In this document: positions 37,274 to 46,031 of the stretch, one piece after another
How the letters are laid out: every line of letters begins with the position of its first letter
Numbering within the stretch: the first letter of the stretch is position 1
Made by a program: the position numbers and the translations under genes
Assembly (NCBI GenBank): GCA_035531475.1
Contig: DATKST010000015.1
Span: forward strand, 17,447 to 81,446
Direction: 5' to 3'
DNA from: CALCEB01 sp035531475
GTDB taxonomy: Bacteria > Acidobacteriota > Terriglobia > UBA7540
Length of the DNA: 64,000 bases
The notes under the pieces: model-generated
The model's input: only the letters and a program-made list of their open reading frames with translations
Database searches by the model: none
What the model was told of the DNA's origin: nothing

Positions 37274-37452
37274 GATCAATGCTGTTCACTTAAGGTCCGT
37301 TCGAGAATAATGCACACGGTTGAACCAGAGCCCCTCACCCGCCGCTTCGCGTCACCCTCTCCCCGCTTGCGGGGAGAGGGCCGGGGTGAGGGGTCAGGCG
37401 ACGCCTCTGAGATCAAGATCATGAAACTCGCTCTAACTGAACAGCATTGGGG
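37274..37452. repeat. Family A element, complete copy A5
   Basis: The most complete copy. The left terminus is ATCAATGCTGTTCACTTA and the right terminus TAACTGAACAGCATTGGGG, which are inverted repeats. CTAG flanks both sides (37270-37273 and 37453-37456), as expected of a 4-base target duplication. The inside holds CCCCTCACCCGCCGCTTCGC, the CTCTCCCCGC-TT-GCGGGGAGAG hairpin and the shared arm. No coding capacity. Length is about 179 bases. Confidence 0.85.
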
Positions 37453-37465
37453 CTAGGCTGCGGGC

Positions 37466-38218
37466 TCAGGGAATCAGGTTGTAGCGCAAGGTGCACCAAA
37501 TCCCGCGAAGGCCGTCTCTCCAGGTGATTTTCTTCCCTTCGGCATAAGTCCGTCCGTAATAGGAAATGGGAACTTCATATAGACGCCAATTGCCTCTTGC
37601 TACCTTGGCCGTAACCTCCGCCTCAAACCCGAAGCGATCCTCTTGAAGCTTGATATTCTTAAGAACCTCGATTCTAAAAACTTTGTAGCACGTCCACACG
37701 TCCGATAGGTTCAAATTGGTCAGCATATTGGAGAGCAGCGTCAGGAATTGGTTTCCCACGTAGTGCCAAAAAAACATCACCCGATGCGGTCCACCCAGGA
37801 AACGGGATCCGAAGACCACGTCGGCCACTCCGCGCTGCACGGGATCGAGGAGCTTGGGGTATTCGGCAGGGTCGTATTCCAGGTCCGCATCCTGCACAAT
37901 CACCGCATTACCCGTGGCATTCTGGAATCCGAGTCGCAGAGCAGCGCCCTTGCCCCGGTTCCGAGGCTGGAAGAGGACCCGGATGTTGCCGGTGCGCAGC
38001 CAAGTGCCCGTGCGGGGCAAGGTCAAGCCCCCTGTTTGCTCGGTTGCGCTTCGAACCAATTCCTCCAAAAAATCGCACGTTCCGTCCGTTGAGCCATCAT
38101 CCACCACGATAATTTCTTTCTCCATCTCTACCGCCTGCACGCGGCACAGTAACAGCTCGATGGTTGCCCGCTCGTTGTAAACCGGAATGACAATAGAGAC
38201 CTTCACCGGAATCTCCAT
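37466..38218 (-). CDS. Family 2 glycosyltransferase (polyprenyl-phosphate sugar synthase type)
   Basis: The 250-residue GT-A enzyme starts VSIVIPVYNERATIELLL, with the nucleotide-binding VVDDGSTDGT, then NRGKGAALRLGF, QDADLEYDP and VFGSRFLGGPHRV. DVWTCYKVFR and the C-terminal GRTYAEGKKITWRDG are typical of bacterial dolichol-phosphate-mannose-synthase-like proteins. It has no C-terminal membrane segment. It is 23 bases downstream of a membrane GT-C protein gene, which would use the lipid-linked sugar it makes. The product is inferred to be a lipid carrier-linked hexose. Confidence 0.9.
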   Translation of the reverse strand: MEIPVKVSIVIPVYNERATIELLLCRVQAVEMEKEIIVVDDGSTDGTCDFLEELVRSATEQTGGLTLPRTGTWLRTGNIRVLFQPRNRGKGAALRLGFQNATGNAVIVQDADLEYDPAEYPKLLDPVQRGVADVVFGSRFLGGPHRVMFFWHYVGNQFLTLLSNMLTNLNLSDVWTCYKVFRIEVLKNIKLQEDRFGFEAEVTAKVARGNWRLYEVPISYYGRTYAEGKKITWRDGLRGIWCTLRYNLIP

Positions 38219-38241
38219 TTCGACTTAGCGGAAAGCGTTTT

Positions 38242-39480
38242 TCAGTCGGTTTTCTTGTTGAGGAAATTGTGTACGGCAGCGTAGGCGGTGGCAAGAGCTG
38301 CCGACGCGCAAATCAGAAGCTGCCATTCCATTGGGAAGCGGTAACGGCTGCTCCACTGAATAACATAGTAGATATCCGGAAGGGTGACCCAGGTTAACAG
38401 AATCAGCCAGCCGGTGAGCGGTTGTCCCCGGAAAACAATGAAGAGTCCTACAAAGGCGAGAAGGCTCAAACCCAGTTTGGCGGTTTGAATGATGAGGTTC
38501 GGTCCGGGCGGAAACCACCAGGCCACGAAGCGGCGGACAGTGAGGTGCAGGAAATCACCGGGGTCGTCACGAATCCAGGAGATGGTTTCCGCCAGCTTCT
38601 GCTGGTTGTACTTCACCTCTCCGAGGGCCGCCACCTGCTGAGCTTCCTCCAAAGAATTCGAGGGATGAAGGTTGGGATCGCCCATGTTGGTGCCCAGATC
38701 GAAAGCGCGTCCGGGACCGTTGGACATCCAAAATTCCAGGCCAAAGTTGCTCTTGGTCCAAATCATCTTGTTGAGGGCGATGCGGTTGCGGATGGCCCAG
38801 GGCAGCAGAAAAAGAAAAACAGTAAACGACAGCAAAAGAATCTGACCCAAGTATCGTTTGCGGAAGCCAGAGGAGCAAGCGATGGCTCCGGCTATCAGAA
38901 ATGCTGCGATGACAGGCAGAATGACCGGATCCAATAATACTGCGAACCCGCAAAGCGCAAAAAACCACCAGGGCGTTCGCGATTGCCAGGACTTGCTGCG
39001 CCAAACCCGCAGGCATACCCACACGACAGCAAGAAGGACCAGAGCCGCCCAGGCCCCATCGCTGCTACCCTTCATTTCCGTTTCCAGAGCGGAAATATAG
39101 AACACACTGAGGATGCCCGCCAGCCACGCCGTGATGGAACCGAGTCCCGCGTCCAATGCGAACCAGGGCAACAACGCGCAACGAAGCGCGGAGAGGGCGG
39201 AGGTGATCACAACACGGACGATTTCGGTGAGCGTGCCCGCGCCAAACAGCGCGAAGAGCGCAGCGAGGAAGAGAGGATAAACCGGTGTCTCGTGCGCAGT
39301 CTCGCCCGTATACAACGCGTAAGGATTGCCGTATTGCCCCGTCATGACCACCGACAGGGCAATGTGTTCCTCCTCGGTGCGCGCCAGAACGTGAAAGAGC
39401 CCTGTTTTCCAGGCAACCACCAACCTGAAAGCAAAAGCCAGAAGGAAGATCAAGACCACAAACCGCCAGGGAGGTCGCAT
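38242..39480 (-). CDS. Multi-membrane-span protein, GT39/GT-C glycosyltransferase-like
   Basis: From ATG 39480 the protein has 412 residues (TTG at 39498 is possible). About ten hydrophobic segments begin with FVVLIFLLAFAFRLVVAW. The first external loop has acidic residues (ARTEEEHIALSV), where GT-C enzymes carry the catalytic acid. ETAHETPVYPLFLAALFALF resembles the PMT-2 signature region. It probably transfers sugars from a polyprenyl phosphate to an envelope acceptor, together with the GT2 encoded next. Acceptor and sugar are unknown. Confidence 0.75.
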   Translation of the reverse strand: MRPPWRFVVLIFLLAFAFRLVVAWKTGLFHVLARTEEEHIALSVVMTGQYGNPYALYTGETAHETPVYPLFLAALFALFGAGTLTEIVRVVITSALSALRCALLPWFALDAGLGSITAWLAGILSVFYISALETEMKGSSDGAWAALVLLAVVWVCLRVWRSKSWQSRTPWWFFALCGFAVLLDPVILPVIAAFLIAGAIACSSGFRKRYLGQILLLSFTVFLFLLPWAIRNRIALNKMIWTKSNFGLEFWMSNGPGRAFDLGTNMGDPNLHPSNSLEEAQQVAALGEVKYNQQKLAETISWIRDDPGDFLHLTVRRFVAWWFPPGPNLIIQTAKLGLSLLAFVGLFIVFRGQPLTGWLILLTWVTLPDIYYVIQWSSRYRFPMEWQLLICASAALATAYAAVHNFLNKKTD

Positions 39481-39534
39481 GACCGCTGTAGTATACAATG
39501 GCCCGATGCGGGCACACAGCCAAAACCCGCGCGG

Positions 39535-39645
39535 GGGTGGCGGGACTTTTGCCGTGGCGGCGCTCTATGCGCGCCGGAAACCGTTGAAGATTCTGGTTCG
39601 GCGCTCATAGAGCGCTGCTACAGCAACCAAACGACGCCACTACCC
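39535..39645. repeat. Family C element with a different core (C4)
   Basis: Outer ends GGTGGCGGGACTTTTGCCG and GCTACAGCAACCAAACGACG..CCACTACC are like C1/C2. The inner stem is GGCGCTCTATGCGCGCC / GGCGCTCATAGAGCG instead of the CGGCGGTCTC core. Confidence 0.6.
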
Positions 39646-39680
39646 TCGCGCGATGAAGGCGACCTCCGTCTGCCGTTAGC

Positions 39681-39776
39681 ATGGATTATTAATGAAGCTC
39701 CCTTGTAGGATCGGAAGGGCACGGTTGAAACCGTGCCCTTCCGGTCTTCGAAAAAGACTTCGTAAATAATCCGGGT
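39681..39776. repeat. Family B palindromic element (B2)
   Basis: Ends ATGGATTATTAATGAAG and CTTCGTAAATAATCCGGG flank the hairpin GAAGGGCACGGTTGAAACCG..TGCCCTTC. It lies 20 bases from the DUF1207-like gene end. Confidence 0.82.
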
Positions 39777-39796
39777 CGGATGATGTCCGGATTCGC

Positions 39797-40672
39797 TCAA
39801 TGTTTGTGCGTGATCAGCGACTTGATTTCCGGTCCCAACGTGAAGATGAATTGTGCCCCAATCACCCGCTCGCGCCGGTAATAGAGTTGCCCGAAAGGCT
39901 CTTGGCCACTGTAAAACCAGGCTTCGGCGCGGGCAATCGGCTGGCCCTTGTGGGTGGTGAATTGAACGCCCGGCTCAATGCTGATGTTGGTCTGCCATGC
40001 AACTTCCTCGCGGGTTTGGAAGTCATCAGCAAGATAGAAATGAAAGCGGGGTGAGGCGAAAGCCAGTGGAAACCATTCCGATCCGGCCTGGAAAGTCCAG
40101 CGGCCGACGTGGGGAAAAGTCCGGACCAGGAGGCGAGGACCTCCATAAATCCTGAAATGCTTCGAAAAGTCGTAGGACACAAGGTCCTGGAGTACCTCCC
40201 GGCTATAGTGAAATGGCGGCTGTTGAATATTCCCGGCATAGTCGGCGCCCAGGTGCGAGCTGATGTGATAGAACTGCACGCGGGTGGACCACTTGCCTTT
40301 GCGGTAGGCAAACGGAATGCCGGCGTGAAAGTCCGTGGCTTTGAGCTGCAAGGTGGTTTTGCTGGAGGCGAATCCGGCGGCGATCCCGCCGATAAATCCG
40401 ATCTGCCAGGATGAAGATGAACCCACCGCAGTGTAGACCTGCAAGGGAAGCGCCAAACCAAAGTCCAACTCGCTACCCCCGTAGCGGACGCGGTCCGCGG
40501 GTTCGGTCTGGTCCGCCATAGGGGGTCTGAAGATTTCCTGCGTGGCGGGAAAATTGTCAATGCCGGAATCCTGCGACGTCTCATCCTGAGCCCTGGCAGC
40601 GCCGGTGCATAACAGCGAGGCGAGCACGATCATCGGTAGCCAGGCAACACTTCCTTGCTGTGTTTTTCGCAT
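39797..40672 (-). CDS. DUF1207-like outer membrane protein
   Basis: The 291 residues start with a signal peptide (WLPMIVLASLLCTGAARAQ). Then come strands of an outer-membrane barrel: ELDFGLALPLQVYTAVG, WQIGFIGGIAAGF, FHAGIPFAYRKGKWSTRVQF, YHISSHLGADY, YSREVLQDLVSYDF and FRIYGGPRLLVRTFP. The YHISSHLG and IYGG blocks match my memory of DUF1207. Its function is unknown. It stands alone between repeats and bshB1. Confidence 0.7.
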   Translation of the reverse strand: MRKTQQGSVAWLPMIVLASLLCTGAARAQDETSQDSGIDNFPATQEIFRPPMADQTEPADRVRYGGSELDFGLALPLQVYTAVGSSSSWQIGFIGGIAAGFASSKTTLQLKATDFHAGIPFAYRKGKWSTRVQFYHISSHLGADYAGNIQQPPFHYSREVLQDLVSYDFSKHFRIYGGPRLLVRTFPHVGRWTFQAGSEWFPLAFASPRFHFYLADDFQTREEVAWQTNISIEPGVQFTTHKGQPIARAEAWFYSGQEPFGQLYYRRERVIGAQFIFTLGPEIKSLITHKH

Positions 40673-40820
40673 TTTCTTGGGTTCTTATTTCTCCCGTAAC
40701 GGGAATCGGGTTCTGGTTATTGTGGGGGTGGAACCGCCCCTGGAACGGTCCATCTCGAAACGATGGCAGCCAGATGCTTCGCCACGATCAACATGGCAAA
40801 TTGCGATCTCCTGAATCTTG

Positions 40821-41534
40821 CTAGATCGACCGGACCGGGATCTTGACGATATCCTCCACCGCCGCAACTTCACGCATCACAAACGGCTCGCCGTATCGCA
40901 CGCCGATCATTAACCCGAAATGGCGGGAAAGCGAACCAACCCTTTCGCGCAAGTCGGCCCGGGAAGGGAAGAGGTTTTGCACGTCCTGGCGCGATGAAAA
41001 CTGGGAGGAATAGCAGAGGATGGCTTTGAGCTTCTTTTCGAATTGCCGGGTCACATCCACGACAAAAGTGGGCCGGAGGGACGGCACGTAGAGGCTTGCG
41101 TATATGATTTTGTGAGGCCGGTATGGTTTACTTTCCAGGGCCAAACGGGACAAGCCAGCCAAAAAGCAGGCTTCGTAGCCGATCAGTCCTGCCGTATAGT
41201 GATCCGGATGGCGGCCCTCCCAATAGGGCAGGATCACGGTGCGGGGGCGCAGATCCCGGATTCGCTGCGCGATTTGCAGCTTGTACTCCCTGTTATTTTC
41301 AAGGGCGGCGTCGGGCAACTCAAGATTCGACCGGTGGGTGAGGCCCATGCTCCGCGCGGCGCGGCTCGACTCCTGGTCTCGCACGTTGGCGCTGCCCCGA
41401 GTGCCGGATTCTCCCCGCGTCAGGTCGAGCACGCCCACTTTGTAGCCTTCCTCAACCATTTTGATGACCACTCCGCCGCAAGTCAGCTCGACGTCATCGG
41501 GATGAGCGGCGATGGCCAGAATGTCCAGTTGCAT
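40821..41534 (-). CDS. bshB1: Bacillithiol biosynthesis deacetylase BshB1
   Basis: BshB1 removes the acetyl group from GlcNAc-malate during synthesis of the thiol bacillithiol. From ATG 41534 the protein has 237 residues, the normal length; the extension to 41645 is unsupported. It shows the PIG-L/LmbE zinc site AIAAHPDDVELTCGG (H11, D14), LTRGESGTRGS, LPYWEGRHPDHYTAG with a third His, and the C-terminal HFGLMIGVRYGEPFV, which is specific to BshB1. bshA and bshC are not in the window. Confidence 0.92.
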   Translation of the reverse strand: MQLDILAIAAHPDDVELTCGGVVIKMVEEGYKVGVLDLTRGESGTRGSANVRDQESSRAARSMGLTHRSNLELPDAALENNREYKLQIAQRIRDLRPRTVILPYWEGRHPDHYTAGLIGYEACFLAGLSRLALESKPYRPHKIIYASLYVPSLRPTFVVDVTRQFEKKLKAILCYSSQFSSRQDVQNLFPSRADLRERVGSLSRHFGLMIGVRYGEPFVMREVAAVEDIVKIPVRSI

Positions 41535-41703
41535 GATCGCCCTCGATGGATAAAGGATTGAAGGAGCCGCATGAAACCTTGGCGGCACGGAACCCTTTGG
41601 CTCAGCAAAATTCAACGCAATGTTGAATTCTAGGGAACCGGGCAAAGATGGTCAAGCAATGGTTAGAATAAACCGCTTCAACCGGGCAAGCGGGTTGTCG
41701 GTC

Positions 41704-41789
41704 AGTTTGCTGTCGCGGCGGCCTCTGGCCGCTGGAAGGCGGTGATAAATAAAATCCGGCGGTCAGAGACCGCCGCGACAGCCGCGAAA
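41704..41789. repeat. Family C element (C3)
   Basis: AGTTTGCTGTCGCGGCGGCC and CGGCGGTCAGAGACCGCCGC..GACAG, with an AT-rich loop. It has decayed on the left arm. It lies upstream of the SDR gene. Confidence 0.65.
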
Positions 41790-41852
41790 ATATTCCACTG
41801 CCGGCGAGCGCCGGGCCTTGACAATTACTCCGCTTCCGGCAAGGATTCCGGC

Positions 41853-42596
41853 ATGGACAAACTGCCTCTGAGTAATCAAGTCGCGCTGGTGACGGGCGCG
41901 GGCCGGAGGATTGGCCGGGTGATCGCGCTGGAGCTTGCCCGCGCCGGCGCATCCGTGATCGTCAACTACAACGCATCAAGAGATGAGGCCGAAGCTACCG
42001 TCAAGGAGATTAGAATCCTGGGCCGCGCCTCACTTGCCGTCAAGTCTGATGTGGCAAGCCCCCGCCAGGTGGAGAGGATGTTTCAAACGGTCCGCAGGCG
42101 CTTCGGTCGGCTGGATATTCTGGTGAATAACGCCGCCATCTTCTTTCGTGTTCCCTGGGACAAGTTAACAGGAAACGATTGGGACCGGATTCTGGGCATC
42201 AATCTAAAAGGCACTTTTTTTTGCGCGCAACAGGCGGCGCTGATGATGATGGAGCAAAAGCGTGGCCGCATCATCAACATTTCTTCGCTGGGGGGTCTGC
42301 AAGCGTGGCCGGGGTACATGCACTACTGCTCTTCGAAGGCAGCAGTCGTCATGCTCACGAAGTGCCTGGCCATGGCGCTGGCTCCGCATATCCTGGTAAA
42401 CACGATTGCGCCAGGAACCATCCTTCTACCCGGCGAGAAACCCAGCAAGGGACAGAAGGCTTCGGTGCGGTCAACACCCTTGAACCGGGCGGGCCGGGCG
42501 GAAGACATCGCGGAGATGGTCCTGCACCTGGCAACAGGAGCGGACTACGTCACCGGGCAAGTATTTCCGGTGGATGGAGGAAAGTCCATTCCGTAG
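41853..42596 (+). CDS. SDR-family oxidoreductase
   Basis: This 247-residue NAD(P)-dependent short-chain dehydrogenase starts at ATG 41853 (AAGGA seven bases upstream). The cofactor motif is TGAGRRIGR (14-22), whose Arg-Arg form resembles pteridine reductases and favours NADPH. LVNNAA, the Ser in INISSLGG and the catalytic YCSSK follow; the C-terminal YVTGQVFPVDGGKSI is standard. Substrate unknown: pterin reduction is possible but not shown. The longer open frame to 41742 runs through repeat C3. Confidence 0.9.
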   Translation: MDKLPLSNQVALVTGAGRRIGRVIALELARAGASVIVNYNASRDEAEATVKEIRILGRASLAVKSDVASPRQVERMFQTVRRRFGRLDILVNNAAIFFRVPWDKLTGNDWDRILGINLKGTFFCAQQAALMMMEQKRGRIINISSLGGLQAWPGYMHYCSSKAAVVMLTKCLAMALAPHILVNTIAPGTILLPGEKPSKGQKASVRSTPLNRAGRAEDIAEMVLHLATGADYVTGQVFPVDGGKSIP

Positions 42597-42612
42597 TCCG
42601 GACTCCGGATTG

Positions 42613-43026
42613 CTATTCGCCCAGGACCTTAAGGATCACCCGCTTTTTCCGCTGCCCATCGAATTCGGCATAGTAGACCTGTTGCCAGGGTCCCAAATCG
42701 AGCTTGCCGTTGGTGACGGGAACAATCAACTGGTGGCCAATCAGCAGGTTTTTCAGGTGGGCATCGCCGTTGGTTTCGCCGGTTCGGTGATGCCGGTAGT
42801 TGGCCCGAAACGGGGCCAGCTCTTCCAGCCATTCTTCAATATCGGCGATCAGGCCGTCTTCGGCGTCGTTGATGTAGACTCCCGCTGTGATGTGCATGGC
42901 TGAAGCCAATACCATGCCCTCCTGGATTCCGGAGTCTCGAAGAGCCTTTTCGAGTTCCGGAGTAATATTGATAAATTCTCGTTGTTTCTTCGTATTGAAC
43001 CAAAGATAAGTGGTGTGCGACTTCAT
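42613..43026 (-). CDS. YjbQ/UPF0047 family protein
   Basis: The 137-residue protein shows FINITPELEKALRDSGIQEG, GMVLASAMHITAGVYINDAE, NYRHHRTGETNGDAHLKN, IVPVTNGKLDLGPWQQVYYA and EFDGQRKKRVILKVLGE. The His/Glu cluster is the presumed metal site. The family is described as secondary thiamine-phosphate synthase, from suppression of thiamine pathway mutants; the true role is uncertain. It is convergent with the SDR gene, 16 bases apart. Confidence 0.92.
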   Translation of the reverse strand: MKSHTTYLWFNTKKQREFINITPELEKALRDSGIQEGMVLASAMHITAGVYINDAEDGLIADIEEWLEELAPFRANYRHHRTGETNGDAHLKNLLIGHQLIVPVTNGKLDLGPWQQVYYAEFDGQRKKRVILKVLGE

Positions 43027-43267
43027 TCATGACCTCCGCCGGAATGAAACGAAATTGCCGGGGTGTCCGCCTCCGTACCTCCGGTGGTGGCGCCGCCGTT
43101 GAGTCCGCGCCAACCAATCCCGCATGGACATTTTCCGGCTTGTCCAATAGGTGATGAGCTTCCTCGCCGGGGAGCTTCCCCGAAAGTGTATACTAAAAGA
43201 GTATTCTTCAATGAACGCAACTTTGCCACGGACACGCTATAACTTGGATGCTTTTCGAAATGTCCCA

Positions 43268-43963
43268 ATGAAGGTTAAAGTTCTTTTCTTCGGATTTGCG
43301 CGCGATTTGACTGGACTGGAGCAAGAGGAGGTCGAGATTCCCGAAGGTGGAAATCTCGGCGATCTCCGGCGCCTGTATGAGGCCCGCTTCCCGCGCCTTC
43401 TTGAGATTTCCGGTTCTTTGATTGCTTCGGTGAATCAGGAGATAGCCCAGCGCTCCAATCTCTTGCAGGATCAAGACGAAGTGGCTTTTCTGCCCCCGGT
43501 GAGCGGTGGAACGGATGATGACATTTTTCAGATCACGCGTGACATCATCCCGACTTCCCAAATTGCCGAACAGCTAAAAGCGGGCGAGGACGGCGCAGTG
43601 GTCGTGTTTGAAGGGACCGTCCGCAACCATTCGCGCGGGCGCCGCACGCTCCACCTGGAATACGAGGCCTACGAGCCGATGGCTCTTCGCAAGATGATGG
43701 AGATCACGCAAGAGGCTCACCAAAAATTCCCGGTTGACCGGATCGCCATGATTCACCGCATTGGCCGGCTCGAAATTGGCGAGACCAGCGTGGCGATTAT
43801 CGTAGCCTCGGCGCATCGTAAAGAGGCTTTTGAGGCGTGCCGTTACGCCATTGACCGATTGAAGCAAATCGTTCCCATCTGGAAGAAGGAGCATTTTGAA
43901 GACGGCGCAGTTTGGGCCGAGAGCGAGGCAGGATCGCAGCTCATCGAACCATCCCATGTTTGA
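43268..43963 (+). CDS. MoaD-MoaE fusion (molybdopterin synthase)
   Basis: Residues 1-81 form MoaD (KVLFFGFARDLTG through FLPPVSGG) and residues 86-225 form MoaE, with FEGTVRNHSRG (conserved Arg), MIHRIGRLEIGE and the catalytic lysines in VPIWKKEHF. Together these two activities insert the dithiolene sulfurs of molybdopterin. The MoaD diglycine (G80-G81) must have a free C-terminus to carry sulfur, but here it is internal. MoaX-type fusions in mycobacteria are reported to be cleaved there. The start could also be ATG 43211, which lacks MoaD homology. No other moa gene is adjacent. Confidence 0.93.
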   Translation: MKVKVLFFGFARDLTGLEQEEVEIPEGGNLGDLRRLYEARFPRLLEISGSLIASVNQEIAQRSNLLQDQDEVAFLPPVSGGTDDDIFQITRDIIPTSQIAEQLKAGEDGAVVVFEGTVRNHSRGRRTLHLEYEAYEPMALRKMMEITQEAHQKFPVDRIAMIHRIGRLEIGETSVAIIVASAHRKEAFEACRYAIDRLKQIVPIWKKEHFEDGAVWAESEAGSQLIEPSHV

Positions 43964-44043
43964 GCCGGCAGGAGCGAAGCTATCCTCGCTTCCCAAGCTC
44001 TTGCCCGGTCATTCGCGACCGTCACCGCAACAACAAAATCGTT

Positions 44044-44835
44044 ATGGAAAACTTTCTATCGACAGCCATTGAAATTGCCCGCGAGTCCGGCGCTCTGCTG
44101 GCCACCATGTTTGATCGTCCCCATGAAATTTCCTACAAACGTCCCTCCGATATTGTGACCGAGGTGGACCGCCGGTCGGAGGAAATGATTATTGAGCGGC
44201 TCCGCAGCCATTACCCCAAGCATGCGGTAGTGGCCGAAGAGGGCGGCGGGCAGAAGACGGCTTCTGACTACTGTTGGTACGTCGATCCTCTGGATGGGAC
44301 CACCAACTTTGCGCACGGATTCCCGGTTTTCTGCGTTTCGCTGGGGCTGACGTTCAAAGGCGAAATTGTTGCCGGAGTGGTCTACGACCCGATGAGGAAT
44401 GAGCTCTTCACGGCGGAGAGGGGCGCCGGAGCTTTTCTCAATAACAAACGAATTCATGCTTCAAAAATTGATTCCCTGGCCGCCAGCCTGTTGTCCACCG
44501 GGTTCCCGCCCTTCTCGCAAGATCACGAGCTCAACATTGAGTATTACTACCGTTTCACGCGGCTCACCCACGGAGTGCGGCGTGCTGGTTCGGCAGCTCT
44601 GGACTTGTGTTCCGTTGCATCGGGCCGATTTGAGGGATTTTGGGAGCTGAAGCTCAACCCTTGGGACAAAGCTGGCGGGGTGCTGGTGGTCCTGGAGGCG
44701 GGCGGACGGGTGACGGATGTGGCGGGAGGAGATTTCGATTTGCTGGGAGATGACCTCTTCGCCTCCAACGGGCGGGTGCATGAGGCAATGCTCGAAGTTT
44801 TCTCGGAAGTCCTGGCGGGCCGCACCAAGGCGTAA
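44044..44835 (+). CDS. Inositol monophosphatase family phosphatase
   Basis: This 263-residue lithium-sensitive-type, magnesium-dependent phosphatase has metal ligands E65/E66 in VVAEEGGG, and D81 and D84 in DPLDGTTNFAHG, followed by WDKAGGVLVVLEAGG near the C-terminus. It may act on inositol-1-phosphate or another sugar or nucleotide phosphate (SuhB, HisN and CysQ share the fold); SuhB-like is the closest pattern. It starts 80 bases after the MoaDE gene and may be cotranscribed with it. The extension to 43912 in another frame is not real. Confidence 0.93.
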   Translation: MENFLSTAIEIARESGALLATMFDRPHEISYKRPSDIVTEVDRRSEEMIIERLRSHYPKHAVVAEEGGGQKTASDYCWYVDPLDGTTNFAHGFPVFCVSLGLTFKGEIVAGVVYDPMRNELFTAERGAGAFLNNKRIHASKIDSLAASLLSTGFPPFSQDHELNIEYYYRFTRLTHGVRRAGSAALDLCSVASGRFEGFWELKLNPWDKAGGVLVVLEAGGRVTDVAGGDFDLLGDDLFASNGRVHEAMLEVFSEVLAGRTKA

Positions 44836-44888
44836 GAATTAAGCAACGAAGCTCAAGCTATACATGGGGACATAGGTCGGCGACGGGC

Positions 44889-45115
44889 AATTGCCGTAGC
44901 GCCGCTCGGAGCTTGCCTTGACAGGGAGCGGCGAAATCCGTCGGTCGCAAACCGGCGCTACAGAACCGGGCGTCGTTGACGGTCGTGGCGAACATTGAAT
45001 TCCACCCTCGCCCCCGCGGGGGAACCCGCGACAACGCCGATGACCGCGGCGAATATTGAATTCTGCCCTCGCCCCCGTGGGGGAGAGGGCGGCGCGCAAG
45101 CGCGGGGTGAGGGGC
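44889..45115. repeat. Composite repeat region
   Basis: GTAGCGCCGCTCGGAGCTTG..GCGCTACAG (44892-44962) forms a family C/D-like palindrome. Two direct repeats follow (about 44991 and 45052) of TTGAATTCYRCCCTCGCCCC. The second leads into GGGGGAGAGGGCGGCGCGCA and GGGGTGAGGGG, which is half of a family A hairpin. No gene is visible between 44836 and 45170. Confidence 0.6.
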
Positions 45116-45170
45116 CACCGGAGAGCGGGATCGCACAAGGGACTCTCTTTCCAAACAGAACAATCGAAGC

Positions 45171-46031
45171 GTGCTTGAACGAGGTGTGACTCTGGCAAGG
45201 CGGCTTGAACCTGGAAAACATGGAGTGGTAAAGAGTCAGGCTGCGCCTTCGCTGGATGCGGCGGAGCCGCCAGTCCGGGCGCGCCGCTTTGCGAAGGATC
45301 CCATCGTCACTGAAGTCGATATCTGGTTGCGGCGGCTTCCCAGTGGCCATGACGGCCTCGGCATCATTCACCTTACCGATATCCATCACGGCCTGTTCAC
45401 GTCACTGGCAGCCGTGCAGCGAGCTGTTCAAATCGCCAATCAACTCAAACCGGACTTGGTGGCGCTGACCGGTGATTATGTCACGCTATCGCCGGCTTAT
45501 ATCGGGCCGGTAGCGCGCGCCCTTGGCAAGCTTCACGCCCGGCTCGGCGTGTTCGCGGTGCTGGGCAATCACGACTTTCAGGTGGATGCGGAGGCGGTGA
45601 CGAAAGCTCTCCGCGACCAGCAAATTCAGGTCCTGCGAAACGCCCGCCGTCCTCTTCGCACCAGTTCCGGCACGCTGTGGTTAGTAGGAGTGGATGATCT
45701 GTGGTGGTCTTCGGATGATCTGCCATCCGCACTGGACTCCGTGCCGGCAGGGGACGCCAAGATCCTTCTTTGCCACAACCCCAAAGGAATCCTGCAAGCT
45801 TCCCATCAAGGCATTGACCTTGTTCTCTCGGGGCACACACATGGAGGACAAGTCCGGCTCCCCGGCGTAAACTTTCTCTACCGGTCGAAACTGGGAACGC
45901 GCTTTGTGGAAGGCTGGAACCGGCTGGGCGAAACTCAAATCTACGTGAATCGCGGGATTGGCAAGGTCGTTGTCCCGGTTCGCGTCAGTTGCCCACCTGA
46001 AATCGCCCGGATCGTTCTTCACTGCGCATGA
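45171..46031 (+). CDS. Calcineurin-like metallophosphoesterase (YkuE/YaeI-like)
   Basis: The 286 residues include the two-metal phosphoesterase motifs HLTDIHHG (D70, H72), LTGDYV (D102), VLGNHDF (N133, H134), LLCHNPKG and SGHTHGGQVRLPG. The order and spacing match the YkuE/YaeI group, which hydrolyses lipid or nucleotide phosphoesters at the membrane. These usually begin with a Tat signal or membrane helix. Here the first 45 residues are polar, and the GTG start lies just after the composite repeat, so an N-terminal anchor may have been lost. Confidence 0.88.
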   Translation: MLERGVTLARRLEPGKHGVVKSQAAPSLDAAEPPVRARRFAKDPIVTEVDIWLRRLPSGHDGLGIIHLTDIHHGLFTSLAAVQRAVQIANQLKPDLVALTGDYVTLSPAYIGPVARALGKLHARLGVFAVLGNHDFQVDAEAVTKALRDQQIQVLRNARRPLRTSSGTLWLVGVDDLWWSSDDLPSALDSVPAGDAKILLCHNPKGILQASHQGIDLVLSGHTHGGQVRLPGVNFLYRSKLGTRFVEGWNRLGETQIYVNRGIGKVVVPVRVSCPPEIARIVLHCA

